From the NCBI RefSeq assembly GCF_001522865.1, contig NZ_LOWB01000033.1, positions 1-64,000 of the forward strand: a stretch of 64,000 bases of DNA, given 5' to 3'. Origin of the DNA: Burkholderia sp. TSV86 (GTDB lineage Bacteria; Pseudomonadota; Gammaproteobacteria; Burkholderiales; Burkholderiaceae). The notes under the pieces were generated by a model that saw only the letters and a list, made by a program, of their open reading frames with translations, was not told where the DNA came from and made no database searches. This document shows positions 36,731 to 45,128 of this stretch, piece by piece. Numbering within the stretch: position 1 is the stretch's first letter; the number at the start of each line of letters is the position of its first letter. The translations under genes were made by a program, and so were the position numbers.

Positions 36731-37182
36731 TCGTCGAGGAAACGCAGCGCGAGGTGGCTTGATGCTACGTTTTGGCGCTTGCGCTTCGGTGCATTGGCGT
36801 TGGCGTTTTTATGTTTTCGCGCTGCTGCGCGCGCTCATCTGTGCTGACGGGCACCGCCAGTTCATGAAATTCTCTTGTCGATTCCATTGAAATTACGGGT
36901 GTCCGACGTTCATATGCAAGGTCTCTTCTTGCCTGCCGTCGAAGGTGGCCGAGGAACTTCGCCCGGTAGACATCCGGCGTGGCTGGATGTCTACCGGGCC
37001 GATGACGGACGCCAGATAAGCGTTTGACGGCGAGCGCGCATGGCGCGGTGCGTGTATGTCCCCCCGCAATAATTGCCCCGGAATTGCAACGCATAAAAAG
37101 ATCATTCCTGCCTCAATCGGATCAGAATGATGCGATTCGGCTCAAGTAGGAACGACCTAAGCGGGGGCCGTTATTGGTGCCG
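36731..37182. other. Intergenic region with a long perfect hairpin
   Basis: 452 bases between the convergent hypothetical gene and the LysR gene. No coding frame is convincing. It contains the 15-bp hairpin at 36961-36999 and AT-rich stretches near 36865-36900 and 37085-37145. Confidence 0.6.
36961..36999. repeat. Perfect 15-bp inverted repeat between convergent genes
   Basis: GCCCGGTAGACATCC (36961-36975) is an exact reverse complement of 36985-36999, with a 9-base loop. It is symmetrical and lacks a U-run on either side. Its location between two convergent genes fits a bidirectional transcription barrier, but a protein-binding or mobile-element-related site is also possible. Confidence 0.75.
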
Positions 37183-38148
37183 TCAATGCGCCCGGTTTGC
37201 CGCGCTGCCTGGCATTGCCGCGTGCGCTGCTTCCAAACACGCCTGAAACAGCAGCGCTGCCCTCGATGGCTGCGGTGAGCGCCGTAACAAGCTCACGAAC
37301 CGGCATGCGTAACGAAACCGCTGCGGCGCGACAGGCCGCATCCGTCCCTTCGCCTCGAAGCTCTCCGCGTAATGATCCGGCAGAAAGCCGAGATAGCGGC
37401 CGGATAAAATCAGCGTCGCGATCGACTCCTGGTCGGACGCCGTCGCGCTGCGCGTGAGTTTTGCCCGATGGCTGACATCCATGTTCGGCGAATGGTAGCC
37501 AAGCCCGGCAAACGCGTAGTTGCGCACTTGGCGCCAGGTCAGCTTGCCGTGCGGCGCGTCGAACAGCGGGTGGCCCGTGCCGCAATAGAGCAGCATCCGT
37601 TCGTTGAACAGATCCGTGTAGACCAGGCTGCCCGAGCTGCGATGCGCGGGAATGATGCCGATTTGATAACTGCCATCGATGACCCCGCGCTCGACCTCGT
37701 TGATCGATGCGACATGCAGATTCAGTGCAACGCCGGGCGCCTGATCGTGAAAGCGGCCGATCGCGTCAGGCAGCCGCGACAGCGGATTCGTCGCGGTCTT
37801 GTCGAATATCGCGACGTGCAGCTCGCCGCCCATCCGATCGTGGATGCCGTCGATCCGGCTTTTGAACGCCTCGACCGACGCGAGCAGCCGCAGCGTTTCC
37901 TCGTAGACGGTCTGGCCCTCCGGCGTCAATGTGAAACCCGCACGCCCGCGCCGGCACAGCACGAGCCCGACGCGCGTTTCGAGATCCTTCACGTGCCGGC
38001 TGATCGTCGAAATGCCGATGTTCAACTCCAGCTCGGCCGCCGCCATCCCGCCGCATTGGACAACACTCCTGAACACGCGCAACAAGCGCAGATCCATATC
38101 GGTGAGCTGGCCGAGCAGCGCACGGCTCTTCGGTTTTTTTGCTTGCAT
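37183..38148 (-). CDS. LysR-family regulator of the beta-alanine genes
   Basis: 321 residues. The N-terminal winged HTH reads MDLRLLRVFRSVVQCGGMAAAELELNIGISTISRHVKDLETRVGLVLCRRGRAGFTLTPEG. The effector-binding domain runs from about residue 100 on (GELHVAIFDKTATNPLSRLP, GIIPAHRSSGSLVYTDLF). It is divergent from the beta-alanine transaminase, and the 102-base shared gap contains a perfect 15-base dyad. This is the usual layout for a LysR activator of an adjacent catabolic pair. Inducer inferred: beta-alanine or a related omega-amino acid. Confidence 0.85.
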   Translation of the reverse strand: MQAKKPKSRALLGQLTDMDLRLLRVFRSVVQCGGMAAAELELNIGISTISRHVKDLETRVGLVLCRRGRAGFTLTPEGQTVYEETLRLLASVEAFKSRIDGIHDRMGGELHVAIFDKTATNPLSRLPDAIGRFHDQAPGVALNLHVASINEVERGVIDGSYQIGIIPAHRSSGSLVYTDLFNERMLLYCGTGHPLFDAPHGKLTWRQVRNYAFAGLGYHSPNMDVSHRAKLTRSATASDQESIATLILSGRYLGFLPDHYAESFEAKGRMRPVAPQRFRYACRFVSLLRRSPQPSRAALLFQACLEAAHAAMPGSAANRAH

Positions 38149-38192
38149 GAATGCTCAAGTAAACATTGATATTGCGATATTTAAAAGACTAT

Positions 38193-38207
38193 TTGTCGAC
38201 TCGACAA
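38193..38207. promoter_or_regulatory. Perfect dyad TTGTCGA-C-TCGACAA in the LysR/transaminase gap
   Basis: A 15-base perfect inverted repeat centred about 50 bases upstream of the transaminase start. It is flanked symmetrically by a wider inverted repeat GATATTGCG (38168-38176) and CGCAATATC (38210-38218). A candidate LysR operator with nested symmetry. Confidence 0.65.
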
Positions 38208-38250
38208 TGCGCAATATCTTTCTCAACCGCCGCGCGCTGCGCAGACCGCC

Positions 38251-39606
38251 ATGAACGCCCCGACTGATCCCAAGACCCTCGACACGCCGCCGCGCACCGA
38301 TGCCGAGTGGCTCGACGCGCATTGGATGCCGTTTACCGGCAATCGCCAGTTCAAGCAGGACCCGCGGATCATCGTCGCGGGTGAAGGCGCGTACTATATC
38401 GACGCCGATGGCCGCCGGATCTTCGATGGCCTGTCCGGCCTCTGGTGCTGTGGCCTCGGCCATGGCCGCAAGGAGATTGCCGACGCGGTGAGCCGGCAGA
38501 TCGCGCAGCTCGACTATTCGCCTGCATTCCAGTTCGGCCATCCGCAGTCGTTCGAGCTTGCCAACCGGATCAAGGCGCTGACGCCAGCCGGGCTCGATCA
38601 CGTGTTTTTCACCGGCTCCGGTTCGGAGGCGGCCGACACGTCGCTGAAAATGGCGCGCGCGTACTGGCGCGCGAAAGGCAAGGGCACCAAGACGCGTCTG
38701 ATCGGCCGCGAGAAGGGCTATCACGGCGTGAACTTCGGCGGCATCTCGGTCGGCGGGATCGGACCAAACCGCAAGCTGTTCGGTCAAGGCATCGACGCCG
38801 ATTTCCTGCCGCATACGCAATTGCCGGAGAACGCGTTTTCGCGCGGGCAGCCTGCGCGCGGCGCGGAGCTGGCCGATCGTCTGCTCGATCTGATCGCGCT
38901 GCACGATGCGTCGAACATCGCGGCGGTGATCGTCGAGCCGTTTTCCGGCTCGGCAGGCGTGATCGTGCCGCCACAGGGCTATCTGCAACGGCTGCGCGAG
39001 ATCTGCACCGCGCACGACATCCTGCTGATCTTCGATGAAGTCATCACCGGCTTCGGCCGTACCGGTGCGATGACGGGTGCCGATGCGTTCGGCGTGGTAC
39101 CGGACATCATGAACGTCGCGAAGCAGGTGACGAACGGCGCGCAGCCGCTCGGTGCGGTGATCGCGAAACGCGATATCCACGATACGTTCATGGCGGCAGG
39201 CGGCCCTGACTACATGGTCGAATTCCCCCACGGCTATACGTATTCGGCACATCCGGTCGCGTGCGCGGCAGGCGTCGCCGCACTCGATTTGCTCGAGAAG
39301 GAGGATGCGATCGGCCGCGTGCGCGCGCTCGCGCCGCACTTCGAAGCTGCCGTGCACGGCCTGAAGGGCGTGAGGCATGTCACGGACATCCGCAATTGCG
39401 GGCTGGCGGCCGGGCTCACGATCGCGCACGTGCCAGGCGAGCCCGCGCGCCGCCCCTTCGAGATCGCGATGCGCTGTTGGCAAAAAGGTTTCTACGTGCG
39501 CTATGGCGGCGACACGATCCAGCTCGCGCCGCCGTTTGTCGCAGACAAGCGCGAGATCGACGATTTGGTTAGCGCGTTGAACGACGCGCTGCTCGCGACT
39601 GATTGA
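38251..39606 (+). CDS. Beta-alanine:pyruvate transaminase (class III aminotransferase)
   Basis: 451 residues. PLP-dependent class III aminotransferase: YYIDADGRRIFDGLSGLWCCGLGHG near the N-terminus, TGSGSEAADTSLKMARAYWRAKG, then IAAVIVEPFSGSAGVIVPP, LLIFDEVITGFGRTG and the lysine region NVAKQVTNGAQPLGAVIAK (Schiff-base K in AKQVTNGAQ). The ADTSLKMARAYWR and WLDAHWMPFTGNRQFK segments are typical of omega-amino acid:pyruvate transaminases. It would convert beta-alanine and pyruvate to malonate semialdehyde and alanine. The partner mmsA lies downstream. A hairpin (39607-39629) immediately follows the stop. Confidence 0.88.
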   Translation: MNAPTDPKTLDTPPRTDAEWLDAHWMPFTGNRQFKQDPRIIVAGEGAYYIDADGRRIFDGLSGLWCCGLGHGRKEIADAVSRQIAQLDYSPAFQFGHPQSFELANRIKALTPAGLDHVFFTGSGSEAADTSLKMARAYWRAKGKGTKTRLIGREKGYHGVNFGGISVGGIGPNRKLFGQGIDADFLPHTQLPENAFSRGQPARGAELADRLLDLIALHDASNIAAVIVEPFSGSAGVIVPPQGYLQRLREICTAHDILLIFDEVITGFGRTGAMTGADAFGVVPDIMNVAKQVTNGAQPLGAVIAKRDIHDTFMAAGGPDYMVEFPHGYTYSAHPVACAAGVAALDLLEKEDAIGRVRALAPHFEAAVHGLKGVRHVTDIRNCGLAAGLTIAHVPGEPARRPFEIAMRCWQKGFYVRYGGDTIQLAPPFVADKREIDDLVSALNDALLATD

Positions 39607-39629
39607 GTGCGGCCGGCTGGCGGCCGCAC
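39607..39629. repeat. Hairpin immediately after the transaminase gene
   Basis: GTGCGGCC (39607-39614) pairs with GGCCGCAC (39622-39629) around a 7-base loop, starting at the base after the stop codon. There is no U-run. It may stabilise the upstream mRNA or lower expression of mmsA 260 bases downstream. Confidence 0.5.
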
Positions 39630-39888
39630 CGCGCGATCGGCGAGTGCGGCGCCCGCCGTCTTGATGGTCCAGCGCTCGCGGATTTGCCGCTGGCGTTTGC
39701 CAATAGCCGCAGGCTGCTCGGCCAGGGCCAATCGACCAGCCTGCGGGCGGTCGACCGTCCACCCGTGATCGCATACGGAGTTTGTGCCCGTTGCGGCGAA
39801 CGACGCACACCTGGCCTGCAATGAGCCGCGTGTCGTGCCGCCGCTTTTTTCCGACCCATTCGAACCCAAGATCGCAGGAACCTTCGCG

Positions 39889-41406
39889 ATGAAACACGAT
39901 AGCAACGTGACCTCCACCCTCGGCCACCTGATCGACGGCAAGCGCGTCGGCGGCGGCGACCGTGTCCAGCCGGTGTTCGATCCGGCGACGGGCGTATCGG
40001 CGAAGAGCGTGACGCTCGCCGACAAGCCGACCGTCGAGGCCGCGATCGCGGCCGCGCAGGCGGCGTATCCCGCGTGGCGCAATACGCCGCCGCTGAAGCG
40101 CGCGCGCGTGATGAGCCGTTACAAGACGCTGCTTGAAGAGCATGCAAACGAGTTGTGCGCACTGATCACGGCCGAGCACGGCAAGGTACTCGCCGATGCA
40201 ATGGGCGAGTTGCAGCGTGGTATAGAGAACGTCGAGTATGCGAGCTATGCGCCCGAGCTGCTGAAAGGAGAGCACAGCAAGAACGTCGGGCCGGCGATCG
40301 ATTCGTGGAGCGAGTTTCAGGCACTTGGTGTCGTCGCGGGCATTACGCCGTTCAATTTCCCGGTGATGGTGCCGCTATGGATGTGGCCGATGGCCGTTGC
40401 CTGCGGTAACACGTTCGTGCTGAAGCCGTCGGAGCGCACACCGTCGTCCACGCTGCGGATGGCCGAGCTTGCGCTTGACGCCGGGTTGCCGCCCGGCGTG
40501 CTGAACGTGGTGAACGGCGATAAGGAGGCGGTCGACGTCATTCTTGCCGATTCGCGTGTCAAGGCTGTGAGCTTCGTCGGTTCGACGCCGATCGCCGAAT
40601 CCATTTACACGATTGGCTGCGCGCACGGCAAGCGCGTGCAGGCGCTTGGCGGTGCGAAGAATTTCGCGGTCGTGATGCCCGATGCCGATATCGGCAACGC
40701 GGTGAATGCGTTGATGGGGGCGGCATATGGCTCGTGCGGTGAGCGTTGCATGGCGATTCCGCTCGTTGTCGCGATTGGCGATGATACAGCGAATCAGGTC
40801 GTCGAAGGTTTGAAGGCCGAGGTTGCGAAGATGAAGGTGGGGCCAGGTGCGGGCGAGGGCGTCGATATGGGGCCGCTCGTCACGAAGCAGCACTTCGACA
40901 AGGTGGCCGGCTTCGTCGACGAGGGTGTGGCCGCTGGCGCAACGCTTGTCGTCGACGGGCGCGGCGTGAAGATCGACGGCCACGAAGGCGGCTATTATCT
41001 CGGCCCGTGCCTGTTCGATCACGTGAAGCCGGGAATGCCGATCTATCAGCACGAGATTTTCGGGCCGGTACTCGGCGTCGTGCGCGTTGCTTCGCTGGCC
41101 GAAGCAATGGCGCTCGTCGATGCTCACGAGTACGGTAACGGCACCTGTCTTTTCACGCGCGACGGTGAGGCTGCGCGTTTCTTCAGCGACAACATCCAGG
41201 TCGGCATGGTCGGCATCAACGTGCCGCTGCCCGTACCGGTTGCGTATCATTCGTTCGGCGGATGGAAGCGCTCGCTGTTTGGCGATTTGCACGCCTATGG
41301 TCCGGACGCCGTGCGGTTCTATACGAAACGCAAGACGATCACGCAACGCTGGCCATCGGCCGGTGTGCGCGAGGGCGCGGTGTTCAGCTTCCCGTCGAGC
41401 CGATAG
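39889..41406 (+). CDS. mmsA: CoA-acylating methylmalonate/malonate-semialdehyde dehydrogenase
   Basis: 505 residues from ATG 39889 (MKHDSNVTSTLGHLIDGKRVGGG); the 35-residue upstream extension has no family match. Aldehyde dehydrogenase fold of the MMSDH type: ITPFNFPVMVPLWMWPMAVACGNTFVLKPSERTPS, VSFVGSTPIAESIY, the catalytic Cys in SCGERCMAIPLVVAIG, and HEIFGPVLGVVRV. It oxidises malonate semialdehyde with NAD+ and CoA to acetyl-CoA and CO2, completing beta-alanine catabolism. The C-terminal tail (KRKTITQRWP) is family-typical. Confidence 0.88.
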   Translation: MKHDSNVTSTLGHLIDGKRVGGGDRVQPVFDPATGVSAKSVTLADKPTVEAAIAAAQAAYPAWRNTPPLKRARVMSRYKTLLEEHANELCALITAEHGKVLADAMGELQRGIENVEYASYAPELLKGEHSKNVGPAIDSWSEFQALGVVAGITPFNFPVMVPLWMWPMAVACGNTFVLKPSERTPSSTLRMAELALDAGLPPGVLNVVNGDKEAVDVILADSRVKAVSFVGSTPIAESIYTIGCAHGKRVQALGGAKNFAVVMPDADIGNAVNALMGAAYGSCGERCMAIPLVVAIGDDTANQVVEGLKAEVAKMKVGPGAGEGVDMGPLVTKQHFDKVAGFVDEGVAAGATLVVDGRGVKIDGHEGGYYLGPCLFDHVKPGMPIYQHEIFGPVLGVVRVASLAEAMALVDAHEYGNGTCLFTRDGEAARFFSDNIQVGMVGINVPLPVPVAYHSFGGWKRSLFGDLHAYGPDAVRFYTKRKTITQRWPSAGVREGAVFSFPSSR

Positions 41407-41552
41407 GCCGTTCCGGGTGGAATGGCCGATGTAATTTTTTGAAAGCGATATGCATTGATTCGGTGTCGCGTGGTATTACTCTCCAGCTTCGCGTCGACGG
41501 ATGTTCGTTGGCGCGGCGCACTGGCATCGTTTACGAGGAGATGTTGATACCG

Positions 41553-42125
41553 ATGATCTCGTTGTCCAAACCTACCCATCGCTGCGTTCGAAAATCGTTC
41601 ACGTTTGCATCGCGTGCGGCCGGCGTGGTTGCTGTTGCAATGCTTGCCGCCTGTGCGACGCCGCCGAATTCGGCGCCTGCTGCAGGCTATCAGGGCAAAC
41701 TGCCGGTGGACGCGACGCAGTCCGCGCAATCGTCTCCTCAGCGGTCCACATTGCCGGATGCGTCAACGCCGGCCTTCGCATGGCCGGTGCGCGGTCCGAT
41801 CCTCAAGCCAGCCGGCAATACGAACGGCGTCAACATTGGCGGCATGGCGGGCGAGCCCGTGAAAGCGGCCGCGGGTGGCGTTGTCGCGTATGCGGGCAGC
41901 AGCTTGCGCGGCTATGGCAATTTCGTGATCGTCAAGCATGACGATACATATCTGAGTGCCTATGCGCACAATCGCGTGCTGAAGGTCAAGGAGGGCGACA
42001 AGGTCGAAAAAGGGCAGACGATCGCCGAGATGGGCAGCAGCGACGCGAATCGCGTGATGCTGCATTTCGAGATCCGCCGCAATGGTGCGCCTGTCGATCC
42101 GCTGAAATATTTGCCGCCTCAATAA
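41553..42125 (+). CDS. NlpD-like M23 (LytM) domain lipoprotein, probably non-catalytic
   Basis: 190 residues from ATG 41553 (MISLSKPTHRCVRKS). The RBS GAGGAG at 41535 touches an earlier ATG at 41541, so spacing favours 41553. A signal peptide ends in the lipobox VAMLAAC-ATPP. The C-terminal LytM domain is FAWPVRGPILKPAGNTNGVNIGGMAGEPVKAAAGGVVAYAGSSLRGYGNFVIVKHDDTYLSAYAHN...LHFEIRRNGAPVDPLKYLP. The first zinc-ligand pair (HxxxD) is replaced by N-x-V-N-I, as in NlpD/EnvC amidase activators. It lacks the LysM domain of full NlpD. Likely an amidase activator in cell separation (inference). Confidence 0.8.
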   Translation: MISLSKPTHRCVRKSFTFASRAAGVVAVAMLAACATPPNSAPAAGYQGKLPVDATQSAQSSPQRSTLPDASTPAFAWPVRGPILKPAGNTNGVNIGGMAGEPVKAAAGGVVAYAGSSLRGYGNFVIVKHDDTYLSAYAHNRVLKVKEGDKVEKGQTIAEMGSSDANRVMLHFEIRRNGAPVDPLKYLPPQ

Positions 42126-42249
42126 AGCCTCAGCGGGTGGGCAGCGAACGCCGGTAATCGTTTATCCGATCGTTCGGGAATGTTGCGCACCGCTCACTGC
42201 CTTCGCGTTTGTCCGCCCGCCTGCGACGCCGTTGCGGGCGAACCACCTT

Positions 42250-42627
42250 TTAGGACGATGGCCTGACTACGTGCCAAACTTCCTTGAAGCGGTCCCCCTT
42301 CTTGTCTCCCTTGACGCTATCCTTGGCAAAAAAATAAAGCGGCTTGCCCGCGTATGCCCATTGCATTGAACCATCGTCGCGCTTGATGATGGTATAGGCG
42401 CCTGCCGGCTGATCGCTTGCGCTTGCCTTGTACGGCGGCCAGTTCGTCGCGCAGGAGCCGTTGCACGTGCTCTTGCCCGAGTTCGGCGCGTCCTTGTCGA
42501 AGGTATAGAGTGTCATGCCGTTGGCGGCAACGAGTGTGCCGCCGTTGTCCATCGCGGGGGCGCCGGCGAGGGCGGCAAACGGCGCGAACCCGAGTGCGAG
42601 CGCCCAGAGGGCGTGGGGGATTTTCAT
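42250..42627 (-). CDS. COG4315-type secreted repeat protein (Lipoprotein_15)
   Basis: 125 residues from ATG 42627 (MKIPHALWALALGFAPFAALA-GAP), preceded by AAGGAGAAGATC. Two family repeats are present: GGTLVAANGMTLYTFDKDAPNSGKSTCNGSCATNWPPYKA and GSMQWAYAGKPLYFFAKDSVKGDKKGDRFKEVWHVV. This pair is the hallmark of COG4315/PF03640, exported proteins of unknown function often linked to redox or electron-transfer contexts. There is no lipobox. It ends next to the minus-strand LuxR gene. Confidence 0.85.
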   Translation of the reverse strand: MKIPHALWALALGFAPFAALAGAPAMDNGGTLVAANGMTLYTFDKDAPNSGKSTCNGSCATNWPPYKASASDQPAGAYTIIKRDDGSMQWAYAGKPLYFFAKDSVKGDKKGDRFKEVWHVVRPSS

Positions 42628-42765
42628 GATCTTCTCCTTGTGCGGGCGGTTACGGCGCCGCTTGCGCGGCAAGTTCGTCACATAGCGCCTACGGGCGTTT
42701 GACCAGGCGGCAGTGGTGGCTACGTATGCAGGACGTGGTTGCATGCTCGCACGCTGCACGGATCG

Positions 42766-43566
42766 TCAGCGTGCGTCATTTTGTCCTAGCGCGTGCAGGA
42801 ACAGCGAAAATAGTTCGGGCTGCGATGCAATGCCGAGTTTCGAATACAGATGCCGGCGATGTACCTTGACGGTTTCGGGCGAAATCGAGAGCCGCTCGGC
42901 TATCGCCTTCGACGAGTTGCCGCGCAGCACGAGCCGCGCGATCGCCATCTCACGCTCGGACAGCCGCTCAGCACCGAAGCGCGTCAATGCACGCTCGACG
43001 CGCGCCGTGAGGTCGCCGTCGGTGCGGCCGTGCGCACTGTCGTTCTGCAGTCTGCGCTGCTGGCGCAGTGTCGCGATCAACCACGGCGAACATGCGCACA
43101 GACGGCCGAGCGCATCGGAGTCGAAACGGCAGCGTGCGCCGAGCGATAGCGACAGCGTCTCGTCAGGCCGTGTACGCACGATGATCTGCAATTCGTCTTC
43201 GCCCACTGCATCGCGGAAATAGCTCAGAAAATATTCGCTCTGCCTGAACCGGTCCGGCGCGACTTCCTCGAGCCGGTAACAACCGTCCGCGAGACCGTCC
43301 TGTGCGGCCTGCAGGAATGGATCGAGCAGGTACAACCCGTCCAGATAGAGCGGCACGGGCGACGGCTGGCCCGCGCCGCCGGTGTCATATTCATCGAGCA
43401 CGGCAGGCATGCCGTCGGCGCCGATTACGGTCGCGAGCGCATTGTCGAACGGCACCATCTCGTTGAGAAACAGGATCAGCAAGCGCCAGAAGCGCGGCTC
43501 GCCGAGGTGCTCGAGTGCACGTCCGAACGCCTGATGCATCGCAACTTCGCTGAACAATCGATCCAT
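42766..43566 (-). CDS. LuxR-type regulator adjacent to permease/peptidase genes
   Basis: 266 residues from ATG 43566 (MDRLFSEVAMHQAF); an extra 24 N-terminal codons are also open. The C-terminal HTH is LSEREMAIARLVLRGNSSKAIAERLSISPETVKVHRRHLYSKLGIASQPELFSLFL. The N-terminal domain (LNEMVPFDNALATVIGADG...YLLDPFLQAAQDGLADGCYRLEEVAPDRF) looks like a GAF-like sensor, with no autoinducer-binding W/Y set typical of LuxI-coupled receptors. It is divergent from the APC permease and DmpA-type peptidase, which it presumably controls. Confidence 0.85.
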   Translation of the reverse strand: MDRLFSEVAMHQAFGRALEHLGEPRFWRLLILFLNEMVPFDNALATVIGADGMPAVLDEYDTGGAGQPSPVPLYLDGLYLLDPFLQAAQDGLADGCYRLEEVAPDRFRQSEYFLSYFRDAVGEDELQIIVRTRPDETLSLSLGARCRFDSDALGRLCACSPWLIATLRQQRRLQNDSAHGRTDGDLTARVERALTRFGAERLSEREMAIARLVLRGNSSKAIAERLSISPETVKVHRRHLYSKLGIASQPELFSLFLHALGQNDAR

Positions 43567-43694
43567 AAACGCCCCGGATTGGCGTACCTCCAAAGGGGAA
43601 TTGGCACGTGCAAATTGTCTTCCTAGACTGTGCGCCATGCATAGCCAGAGTATGGGCGTTCAAAAAACCGGCGGCAAAGGAGAGCAAGGTGGCG

Positions 43695-45095
43695 ATGATA
43701 TCGGAGCCTTCGAGCATGGCGTCTGGTGCGCCGTGCGACGCGCGAGCGGCCAATGCGCTTGTGCGCTCGCTCAGCGTGCGTGACGTCGTGATGATCACCG
43801 TGTCGGGCGTGACGCCGGCAAGCTCCATCTTCGTGATCGCGCCGTTCGCGATTCGGCAATCGGGCAGCGGTGCTGTGATGTCTTTCGCATTCGGGGGCTT
43901 GCTCGCGCTTGCATTTGCACTTTGCTACGCGGAATTGGGCGCGGCGCATCGCAGCGCGGGCGGCGAGTACGTGATGGTGAAGCGCGTGTTCGGCGGGTTG
44001 CCAGGCTACCTGACGTTTGCCGCGGTACTCGCCGTCAACGCATTCATTCCGGCGGTGCTCGCGAGCGGCGCTGCGCCCTATCTGAATGCGGCGCTTGGCA
44101 CGCATATCGGCAATCAGGCGGTGGCGCTCGCGATCGTGTTCGCGAGTTATGCGCTAGGTATCCTGAATATTCGTACCAATGCGTGGATCACCGGGGCGTT
44201 CCTCGTGATCGAGGTACTCGTGCTCGTGCTGATCGCGTATCTCGGTTTCTCGGCGCCGCACCGATCCGCGCTTGCGTTCGTCAATCCGGTCGTCGTGAAT
44301 GGCGATGCGCTCGTGCCCGTGGCACTCGCCGCGATCATGCCGGCGGTCGGAACGGCAATCTTCTGCTACAACGGCTTCGGCACGGCTGTCTTTCTCGCCG
44401 AGGATCTGGACTGCGGCAATCGCAATGTCGCGAAAGCCGTGATCTTCTCGCTCGCGGTGGTGCTTGCCGTGGAGCTGGTACCGCTGAGCGCGATCGTGAT
44501 TGGCACGCCATCGTTCGTCGAACTCGCGAAAAGCGCGGACCCGATCGGCTATGTCATACGCTCATTGAGCAGTTCCGCCGTATCGCGTGTCGTGAGCGCG
44601 GGCATTTTCCTATCGGTGTTCAATGCGATCATCGCGATCGTGATCATGACCGGCCGCTTGCTGTATAGCAGTGGCCGGCATGCAATGTGGTCACCCGCAT
44701 GCAATGTCGTCTTCACGCGCATTCATTCGCGCTTTGAATCGCCGTGGGGCGCGACACTGGCGCTGGCTGCGCCGTCGATGCTGCTCGTGTTCGTGTCGAG
44801 CCTGGACGAACTGACCGCTTTTACCGTTGATTTACTGCTGCTCGTCTATTTCGCGGTCGGTATTGCCGCGCTCGCGAGCCGCGTGCTGCGGCGCGATGTC
44901 GAGCATCATTACCGGATGCCGTGGTGGCCTTTGCCGCCGATCGTTGCAATCGCCGGCGCGGGTTATACGCTTTATACGACACTCGCTGCCGCGGCCAGGC
45001 CGGCGGATCTGTACATCATTGCGGGAATTGCCGCCGTCGCGTTCGTGACTTACGCGCTCTGGGTACGCCGCAGTGCCCCGTTCCGGCAGCTTTGA
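43695..45095 (+). CDS. APC-family amino acid permease
   Basis: About 466 residues from ATG 43695 (MISEPSSMASGAPC); a GTG at 43689 and later starts are possible. Around twelve hydrophobic segments. The conserved AELGAAHRSAGGEYVMVKRVFGGLPGYL segment lies between TM2 and TM3, and GTAIFCYNGFGTAVFLAEDL in the middle matches the APC core. It imports an amino acid or small amine. It is the first gene of a pair with the peptidase below (33-base gap), so the substrate is probably related to what that peptidase cleaves. Confidence 0.85.
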   Translation: MISEPSSMASGAPCDARAANALVRSLSVRDVVMITVSGVTPASSIFVIAPFAIRQSGSGAVMSFAFGGLLALAFALCYAELGAAHRSAGGEYVMVKRVFGGLPGYLTFAAVLAVNAFIPAVLASGAAPYLNAALGTHIGNQAVALAIVFASYALGILNIRTNAWITGAFLVIEVLVLVLIAYLGFSAPHRSALAFVNPVVVNGDALVPVALAAIMPAVGTAIFCYNGFGTAVFLAEDLDCGNRNVAKAVIFSLAVVLAVELVPLSAIVIGTPSFVELAKSADPIGYVIRSLSSSAVSRVVSAGIFLSVFNAIIAIVIMTGRLLYSSGRHAMWSPACNVVFTRIHSRFESPWGATLALAAPSMLLVFVSSLDELTAFTVDLLLLVYFAVGIAALASRVLRRDVEHHYRMPWWPLPPIVAIAGAGYTLYTTLAAAARPADLYIIAGIAAVAFVTYALWVRRSAPFRQL

Positions 45096-45128
45096 ATCAC
45101 GCATCCATTCATCAGGAGGACTAGCGAC

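Noticed and set aside
38155-40275. A 706-codon minus-strand frame across the transaminase and mmsA
   Set aside because: It spans two clear plus-strand enzymes and their gap; composition is Arg/His-rich and shows no family features.
42250-42627. COG4315 protein as a lipoprotein
   Set aside because: The family is called lipoprotein-like, but no lipobox Cys is present at the signal peptide end here.
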